This document shows, piece by piece, positions 57,801-64,000 of a stretch of 64,000 nt of DNA. Origin of the DNA: Craspedostauros australis. Lineage: Eukaryota; Bacillariophyta; Bacillariophyceae; Mastogloiales; Achnanthaceae. Position 1 is the first letter of the stretch. Each line of letters starts with the position of its first letter. The stretch is taken from contig JAMXDE010000014.1 in the NCBI GenBank assembly GCA_026770025.1, positions 682,001-746,000 on the forward strand, written 5' to 3'. The translations under genes and the position numbers were made by a program. The notes beneath the pieces are model-generated. The model was not told the DNA's origin. It saw only the letters and a list, made by a program, of their open reading frames with translations, and did not search any database.

Positions 57801-59537
57801 TCCAGCAGCAGCAGCAGCGGCGGCGGCGGCTGCCGTGCCGTTATGAATGTACTGGCAGAGCTGACAGAACGGGACGATGCTCGGATTGGTTTGCATTTTC
57901 TTGATGGCCTGCTTCTTTTTGGTGCTCGGTGACTTCTTGCCTTTGGTACGAATAGGAGGACACTCGGAATTGTCAAAAATGCTTGGTGGATTGATGCGCC
58001 GTTTGCGTCGTTCCTGATGCTTCAATTGCAAGTGCTGGTGGTCAGCTAGCGCAGGTGTTTTCGTTTGCGGGAGATGGGTTTGGGGTGGTGGCGTGCGACT
58101 TTCATCCGCTAACGTAGTCTCGATGTCTGCGCGCAGCTGAACGACCCGGGGACGTCGGTTCTGTTTCTGCGTTTGCATCTGCCGATGATGGCGTTGGTGA
58201 TGCTCAGTGGCGATCGGGTTGGTAGTGTGGACAGTGTGTGCTGCGAAGGCGAGGCCGTTGTTGTCGTTGTTGCGATTCGAGGGAGGCTTGGTACGTTGTC
58301 TCAGTTGTTCTCTCTGATTTCTTTCTTGTCCAGCTGCGGGCACGGCTAGAGCTACTGCGCAAGCATCTTGATTGAATCGTGGCGTTGTCTGGGCCTTGGT
58401 TCTCCGATCCGTTGGACGCATGCGCGAACGAGGGTCTGATGAAGGCATTGTTGGAGACGTTAGCTGATGTGCAGTCGCTCCCATATGGTTGCCACATGGT
58501 GGTTGGATATCAAGCTTGGCATCCAGCGATTGCTTTGGTTGTTGAGTGCCAGCATTTGGTGGATTGGGCTGAGCCTGCTGGTTGCTTCGATTCTTTGCTT
58601 GGTTGGTTCGTTGTGCAACCGTCGGTCTCGTGACGCTGCTGGCACTCTTGCCAGTAGTTCTCAGCGGAGTCTTGGTCGCCTTGGTGGGCTGCTTCTTGCT
58701 GGGCTTGGTGCTGTTGAGACTCTGAGTTCGACTGCCGAGTAAATGTAGGTCAGAAGCAGGATACCGCAAGTCGTCCATGTTCTGGGAAAGAAGATGGAGG
58801 GTTTGTGTGGCAGGAGATGGCGCAGCGGGAGAAGGCTGCTGATGTTCATTGGGTTTCTTCGGGGAGGAAGTTCGCGGTGTGACTTCATCCTTTTGCTTGG
58901 GAGGCGACTGCGGCAACGCCGGTGATGGCAATCGCGATGACGCGGGCAACGGTACAAGCGACGCGAGCAACGATAGAGCAGCATTGTTGGAGACGGGCCG
59001 GGAGCCGTGTTTCTTGTTGTCACTGCCAACACCGCTGCTGTTGCCGCTGCTGTTGTTGTTCTTGTCGGTCTTGCATTCTTCGTCTGGAGAGTCCAAGAGG
59101 CTGATGGAGTTGAATTCCTCATAATCCTCCTCCTCTTCCACCACCTCGTCGTTATCGTGGTTCTCATGATGAGCTTCTTGCTGCGAAGTGTCTGCAGCCA
59201 CCTTCGTCAATGGTTTCGACCGATGACTTGTCGTGATTGCTGCCCGCTGATCGCTTGCCACGCCGGTTGCCTTGCCGATGTCCAAGATGGTTGCCGAATC
59301 ATCGTCATCGTCATCGTCGTCGCCATCGCCGTAAACTGGAAGCTGCTCATGATGATCCATGCGACGTGATCCTCCGTGGTTGACTGTTCCTTTCGTCATG
59401 TTTGGCAGTCTCACAGTTGAGATTTGTGTGTCGATGGCCACACTGGGAATCTTTACTGAAATGGATTTTGCACTCATTCGTTGCGCGTACTCGCACGTAT
59501 TATAGTTGTACCAGACACATCTGCCCATTTCGCTCAT
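54826..59537 (-). CDS. Large PDZ/PHD/Tudor-like chromatin-type protein
   Basis: Two exons read leftward: 59537-56589 and 56301-54826, phase 0, with a 287-nt GTGAGT...CAG intron; about 1474 aa. The start is uncertain (first in-frame ATG used; 59477 also fits). The N-terminal ~900 residues are disordered and basic, with a Cys/His cluster at ~560-635 (CQLCQY...H...CPEN...CLTCQ) broken by ten Ala, and KRKSTPSRKSGGSVKKTTRP-type nuclear signals. A PDZ domain spans the splice junction (about 950-1030): LRPWGFAVHQHEFGDACLVA, then ALRPNDMILSVNGKEV. A PHD-like finger at ~1290-1340 reads CVCGVRH...WIQCDTCQSWYEVAAQCVGL...WICPAC; the usual His is Glu. A Tudor/PWWP-like barrel at ~1395-1455 starts FANGDLVMVKNHAWAG. 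The mix suggests a chromatin reader; PDZ there is unusual. Confidence 0.75.
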
Positions 59538-60035
59538 TCGTTCCTTTCTTGCTTGCCTGTTGTCGCAATCGCCTTGCCCGTACTCTCTGGTACTTCGGCC
59601 CAACTTCGCGCCAAAAATAAATAGCGCGCCTCACGGGATCCTGGACCAATCTGCCCTGAGTTGACATGACCTCATCCAACTTGACTTGGTGTGGAACAAG
59701 ATGCATGTGTGACTGACCAGATGTTCCCTGTCACACGCACACCGTTGCTTGTCGGAGACACCCATCAGACGCGTGCGAATGACGACAGACCCCCATCGTG
59801 TTGTACAGAATGGATCCGTTCCCTGTCACCCGTTTTGCACCTTTCCTCTGTTATGCTCCGTGTGATTCTCTGTCTCTGTCTCTGTACGAGCAGACAGAGC
59901 ACCCTCTACCGTGCGATCTACTCTGTTCAAAGTCAACTGTCACTCACTGTTTTTGGTTCGTTGACTTCTTGGTCTACTACCAATACTCTACTCGTACGTG
60001 TATCCGGATGTGTATGGTAGTCGTAGGCAATAGCT
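59538..60035. other. Spacer between minus-strand genes
   Basis: About 500 bases; promoter of the large PDZ/PHD gene and 3' UTR of the NTF2-like gene. No gene recognised. Confidence 0.6.
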
Positions 60036-60605
60036 CTATTTCTTCGCTTGGTTCTGGGACTCCTTCTCCCAATCGCTGAAGGTCCTGGTGACGACCATGC
60101 GTTCGATCTTCAAGTCGTCGTTCACGAGGAACCGCGTCTGGCCCTCCACATCCAATGGCGTGCCCTGCGGCGCGATGCCCTGCGATTCGCCGCTCCACGT
60201 GCCCTCCTCGTACCAGTTGGCCCACACCCAGCGCGACTTGCCATGCAGGCAGGTGGGCGGCAGATGGAACTTGACCAAGACGTCGGGATGCGCGGCCAGA
60301 AACTCCATGCACCGATCGCCCAGCTGATCCGGCGTGGCGGTGCGTTCCGAGTTCGACACGCCGCAGACGTCGCGGATCTTGGTGCCCGCGGGATCGAAGC
60401 AGCTCACGATCTGCTCGCGGCTCTGCTTCTGCACGCCGTCAAAGTAACGGCTCACCACCTCCTCGCGCAGCTTCTTGCCGCCACCCATTCGCAGTCGCAG
60501 GCGTTGCAGGGCGTTGGGCTTCACCGCGCTGGAGTAGGCGGCCGTCGTGGCCGCAAGGAGGGCGGTGGCTGCCACCAACACGAGTATCTGTTGCTGTGAC
60601 TTCAT
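60036..60605 (-). CDS. Plastid-targeted SnoaL/NTF2-like protein
   Basis: Single exon, 189 aa, starting MKSQQQILVLVAATALLAAT. The signal peptide ends in AAYSSAVKPNALQRLRLRM, an aromatic A-Y junction with basic transit residues. The mature domain begins VVSRYFDGVQKQSREQIVSC and continues as an NTF2-like alpha+beta cone with a long first helix, DQLGDRCMEFLAAHP, WVWANWYEEGTWSG and TRFLVNDDLKIERMVVTRT. Members bind or isomerise small ligands; no catalytic residue set can be named here. A shorter upstream Met exists (MQSSSTMKSQ). Divergent from the transporter gene. Confidence 0.75.
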   Translation of the reverse strand: MKSQQQILVLVAATALLAATTAAYSSAVKPNALQRLRLRMGGGKKLREEVVSRYFDGVQKQSREQIVSCFDPAGTKIRDVCGVSNSERTATPDQLGDRCMEFLAAHPDVLVKFHLPPTCLHGKSRWVWANWYEEGTWSGESQGIAPQGTPLDVEGQTRFLVNDDLKIERMVVTRTFSDWEKESQNQAKK

Positions 60606-61153
60606 GGTGCTCGAGGATTGCATGGATGAAGATGTGGTTGATGCTTCGCTAACTGGTCTGGAGGGGCGTGTTGGTTGATGGAAGGTGGGCGGAGGCTGCG
60701 CAGCGCAGAGCCACAAACAAGCAAACAAACGCGAAGAGGGAAGTGTGTCCAACGGATGTGGATACGAAAGAGGATCATGTGGTGGTCGAACGTCAATGTC
60801 TTGTCGGACTCCATCCATTGTTGTCGGACATCCAAGTCCCGCATTGCTTTCTTTCGTGAATGAGACGTGAGCGAAGGAGATTCGCTGCGTTCTTGTCCGC
60901 TTCGGTTGCCGACGAACCCGCGTCACTCACCCTCGACGAACCAAGGCAACAACAAGACGCTGCAGTGATCACCTCACAATCGCAAGCGCACATCCATCAC
61001 ACCACTTGCGAAACCAAAAGGACGCCTCCCTCGCGGTCACACAGCCTCTCTCTCTCTCTCTGGGCCATCAACTGTGGGGTATTGGTGCTCTCCAACGAAG
61101 ACAAACGAGAAGAAAAAAGACGTCAAGAGGCAGAGACATCACTCACAATTCCG
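60606..61153. promoter_or_regulatory. Divergent spacer, NTF2-like gene and transporter
   Basis: About 550 bases between the chosen start codons. An in-frame ATG at 60860 would extend the transporter by 98 residues into this stretch. Confidence 0.5.
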
Positions 61154-62452
61154 ATGGTGACCACAATTGACGACCATTTATCGACAGCTCCGAGTGTGAG
61201 CGCAAGCGCACATACAAACGCACATACAAGTACCCTCCATCATCGACGCGCTCAACACAGCACTCAACAGCAACAGACACATCAGCAAATAAAGCAGCAA
61301 TCACCAGAGAAGCAAAAGCATCCTCTGCACGACAACCACAAAAGCAAGAGCAAGGGGAAAGACAAGGACAAGGATAAAAGCAGCAGGATGGATGTCATCA
61401 ACTGGGCCAACGCGGCGACCTACGTCATGTCAGGCTGTCTGCAGCCCCTTCTGATGACTCTGATCGCCGAGGCCGGGCTGGGTGACTCAACGGCACAGCT
61501 CTACATGATCTTCTACTACCTGGGACCGGCATCTGCCGTCTTCCAATGGTACTACGAGAGAGATCGGACGCCATGGCCGTCCAACACCAAGATCCTGCAT
61601 GCAGCGGGCATCGGCTTTTGGGACATCAGCGCGACTACGCTCAATTACACCGGCGCAGCGCTGGCGGGACCCACCATCTTCTCGATCATCTATTCGTCTG
61701 TGACGGTCTGGACGGCCGTCTTCTCCAAAATTCTGCTGGGGCGCCAGCTCAACGGGTACCAATGGGTGGGGGTCGTAGCCGTGTTCGGAGGATTGACCAT
61801 CACTGCCACCAGTTCCACACATCTGGGAAGCGATGTCATCCGCGGTGTGGTGTTCGCAACCGTGGGATCTGCCATGCACGCGATGACGTACGTCCTCAGC
61901 GAGGGCATCATGACGAAGGGAGGGGAGGCGAGCCTCACCGTCGCGCAGAACTGCACCATCCAGGGGACCTTCGCGCTGATCGTATTCTCGGTGTGGGAGA
62001 TGGTCTACACGTTCCCCAGATACGACGAACTGATCGCGGAGCCGATGGAGGAGGCTGGGACGTCCATGATGTACGCGTGGCTGCTCCTCATTTCCTTCTT
62101 CCTGGCGAGCATCGTCCATTCGTTGACATTCTACCACACCCTGCGCTACTTCATGGGAGGTGCGACGAGCGCGGGCGTCATGAAGGGACTGCAGGCGGTG
62201 CTTGTCTTCGTCCTCACCGACGCTGTGTACTGCGGCAGGCTTGGCGGCCAGGAGATGTGCTTCAGCTCGGCCAAGTTCATGTCCCTCGTCACCGTCGTTG
62301 GTGGCGTGCTCATTTTCGGCGCAGCGACCAAGCAGGTCCACGATCGAGAGCAGCCATCGCGCGACGAATACGAGCCGATCCACAAGGAGGCGCAGCTGCA
62401 ATCAACGATGACATTGGATTCGGAAGCGGGCCCATCGTCGCCGCTGATATAG
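61154..62452 (+). CDS. SLC35/DMT-type transporter
   Basis: Single exon. I use MVTTIDDHLS (432 aa); MDVINWANAA at 61388 would give 354 aa, the usual family length, so the Gln/His/Lys-rich leader may be partly or wholly untranslated. About ten hydrophobic segments fill the rest, starting VINWANAATYVMSGCLQPLL and including AGIGFWDISATTLNYTGAAL, IFSIIYSSVTVWTAVFSKIL, QWVGVVAVFGGLTITATSST, VVFATVGSAMHAMTYVLSEG and VVGGVLIFGAATKQVHDREQ. Phe/Trp-rich pairs and the EamA-like repeat match nucleotide-sugar and drug/metabolite transporters, probably in Golgi, ER or plastid envelope. The tail carries a DEYEPI motif. The substrate cannot be read. Confidence 0.82.
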   Translation: MVTTIDDHLSTAPSVSASAHTNAHTSTLHHRRAQHSTQQQQTHQQIKQQSPEKQKHPLHDNHKSKSKGKDKDKDKSSRMDVINWANAATYVMSGCLQPLLMTLIAEAGLGDSTAQLYMIFYYLGPASAVFQWYYERDRTPWPSNTKILHAAGIGFWDISATTLNYTGAALAGPTIFSIIYSSVTVWTAVFSKILLGRQLNGYQWVGVVAVFGGLTITATSSTHLGSDVIRGVVFATVGSAMHAMTYVLSEGIMTKGGEASLTVAQNCTIQGTFALIVFSVWEMVYTFPRYDELIAEPMEEAGTSMMYAWLLLISFFLASIVHSLTFYHTLRYFMGGATSAGVMKGLQAVLVFVLTDAVYCGRLGGQEMCFSSAKFMSLVTVVGGVLIFGAATKQVHDREQPSRDEYEPIHKEAQLQSTMTLDSEAGPSSPLI

Positions 62453-63113
62453 AACCGATCACGTCAACCAATCATTTCAACCTTCGATTGATTCGAAGGA
62501 TCGCATGGTCCCGAGAGTTCCGTAGGTGCCTACTCTCAGAGTAGAGCACAATGATAGTCGTATGGCAGAGTATGAAGCAGTGCTCCACGCTTTTCATATG
62601 GTATATCGTAGATAATCACTAATAGACACAGCCTCGCATTTTCTTGCATACGCGTACGAGTACAACGGGTAGAGAGGGAGTTGAGCGAGGAAGGAACACC
62701 ATTGCTCTATGGTGCACCGTGTTGGCGCATCCGCGTCTGTGATGATGGAAGATTCAATCTTGATTCATCTCCTGTAGACTATCGCAGACGACATTGTCTT
62801 GGTGTGAAGTTTGCGATAGTTGTGGTGTTTGGTTTCGCTCCCTCCACAACAACCACCACAGAAACCTGCGTGGATGCAACACGCGCAAGAGAGAGAGGAT
62901 GGAACGAAGTTGAGATGCTGTTGTGCACAAATACCTGGACGAAACAGGCTTCCCTCTCTGCAACTTTCTTTTCTGGCCGAACAGGAACAGATCCAACACC
63001 AACCCCTTGCATTGACGCAACCACACGGCTACGTTGCGCTCCACTACTGCTGCTACTGCTACCACTACTCAACTCTGCTTCCGTTGAACCAACGCGACGA
63101 TTGGAGACAAACG
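62453..63113. other. Spacer before edge gene
   Basis: About 660 bases between the transporter and the truncated last gene. An ORF from 62681 overlaps the next gene in another frame and has no recognised motif. Confidence 0.5.
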
Positions 63114-64000
63114 ATGCGGATCCGCAACAACCTCGATCACAATCGTGCGCAAGCGCAAAATCACATTCGCAACCAACAGCAAACGAGAGGAGCATCGAAC
63201 AGAACAGCCGCAAGAACTCCGGCCACAGTCGGCAACGCCGCCACTCTCGCAGCAGACGGCCCCAGCAATCGCAAAGGAAGCGGCGGTATAGACGACTGTT
63301 TCGAATACGCCATCGACTATTCCACGGGCAAAGCGTTGGGCGAGAAGCTGTGGGAGGAACGGCGACGTAGCAACGAACCGTACAGCTTCGGAACGTTGCC
63401 AACAGACCAGCAGACAAATCTCATCTCCATCGATCGAATAGAGCAGGTCATTGCCGATGCCACCAGCAACTTTCAGCAGTTGAGCACGATGCCGCCTGCG
63501 CCACCGCCCCTTCCTGTTTCCACCGCCAACATCGGTGCTGCTGCATCCGGTCCATTTCCTACTTCTGTCCCCAGTTTTTCCAATACGACGAGCGCCGCAG
63601 TCGCCAGCAGCAATAGCAACAGCAATAGCATGACTACGAACAGCAACTCACACAGCAGAAGCCACGTGAATGTGCAGAGCAACAGCAACAACAACAGCAA
63701 CAACAATGTCAACACCAAAACGCATACCAACACCAACACCGTCAGTCCCGTCACCAGCAGCAACTTCTCCACCAATCCATCGCGGTACGGTTCCGCGACT
63801 GCGCAGACTTCGCCATCAGCCAAATCGAACCAACCCGGAGGGTCGTCTCGATCCGCTCGCAGATCTCTTCCAACCGCAATGGAGATCGTCGAGATATACG
63901 ACGATGATGACGATGACGACGATGAGTTTGGTGACTTTGATGAAGCCCTGGCGAATGTGGACATCGAGAACATCGTATCCACCAAGTCACGTGCATCCAA
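63114..64000 (+). CDS. N-terminal part of an unknown, partly disordered protein (truncated by window edge)
   Basis: From ATG at 63114 one frame stays open to the window end (295 codons). It starts MRIRNNLDHNRAQAQNHIRN, then a folded-looking stretch DDCFEYAIDYSTGKALGEKL...YSFGTLP and NLISIDRIEQVIADATSNFQ. A long Asn/Ser/Thr/Pro-rich region follows. The last visible part is MEIVEIYDDDDDDDDEFGDF then DEALANVDIENIVSTKS. Acidic Phe/Asp blocks of this kind occur in N-terminal regions of some DNA repair helicases, but I see no helicase motif here, so that is only a hint. An upstream exon or a different start is possible. Confidence 0.45.
   Translation, partial: MRIRNNLDHNRAQAQNHIRNQQQTRGASNRTAARTPATVGNAATLAADGPSNRKGSGGIDDCFEYAIDYSTGKALGEKLWEERRRSNEPYSFGTLPTDQQTNLISIDRIEQVIADATSNFQQLSTMPPAPPPLPVSTANIGAAASGPFPTSVPSFSNTTSAAVASSNSNSNSMTTNSNSHSRSHVNVQSNSNNNSNNNVNTKTHTNTNTVSPVTSSNFSTNPSRYGSATAQTSPSAKSNQPGGSSRSARRSLPTAMEIVEIYDDDDDDDDEFGDFDEALANVDIENIVSTKSRAS

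Noticed and set aside
62681-63370. 229-codon plus-strand ORF starting MSEEGTPLLYG
   Set aside because: It overlaps the edge gene in another frame; the other frame stays open for 295 codons to the window end and has more regular protein features.

Overview
This is a nuclear window from a photosynthetic stramenopile with a secondary red plastid, most likely a diatom or a close relative such as a bolidophyte. Three things point there. There is a fucoxanthin-chlorophyll protein gene. Eight genes encode precursors that begin with a signal peptide, seven of them followed by an aromatic or F-containing cleavage context (AAFAP, TAFTF, TTAFS, AAFSG, VSFTP, AAYSS). There is also a leucine-rich-repeat gene ending in the cysteine-rich tail common in diatom LRR proteins. 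Genes are interrupted by GT-AG introns, mostly 200-800 nt, with GTAAGT, GTGAGT or GTACGT donors and CAG acceptors. I resolved most exon junctions by reading-frame continuity and family conservation.

Layout: 1-12 kb holds the end of a glycosyltransferase, a plastid cupin, the polyadenylation factor CstF64, a plastid glutaredoxin and a six-exon LRR receptor-like gene. 12-20 kb holds tRNA-dihydrouridine synthase Dus3, a four-exon plastid LETM1-like membrane protein and a thylakoid-lumen protein. 20-24.5 kb is a divergent pair of mitochondrial F1-ATPase genes (beta and delta) on one shared promoter. 24.7-38.6 kb holds autophagy protein ATG16, adenylosuccinate lyase, an SRPBCC-like protein, a tandem ubiquitin-like-domain protein, RNA polymerase subunit RPB6, a SWIM-RING E3 ligase and a cytochrome P450. 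38.6-47.5 kb is gene-poor and accessory: a TGA-interrupted gene remnant, a full-length mariner-like transposase, a small minisatellite and an AT-rich patch. 47.5-64 kb returns to dense genes: a two-PDZ protein with an acidic linker, a conserved plastid protein divergent from an FCP gene, a plastid protein of unknown function, a large PDZ-PHD-Tudor-like protein, a plastid NTF2-like protein, a SLC35/DMT transporter, and a truncated gene at the edge.

How the genes relate: the window is mostly housekeeping (mRNA 3'-end processing, tRNA modification, purine synthesis, ATP synthase, transcription, autophagy, ubiquitin) mixed with plastid genes. Two divergent promoters join functionally linked partners: F1 beta with F1 delta, and FCP with a small plastid protein. 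The non-housekeeping interest is in the 38.6-47.5 kb island, the unusual domain combinations (IMRD-repeat/TM/LRR, PDZ/PHD/Tudor-like, tandem ZFAND1-type UBL), a stop-free 333-nt intron, and short motifs repeated between distant non-coding regions. No CRISPR arrays, rRNAs or convincing tRNAs were seen.
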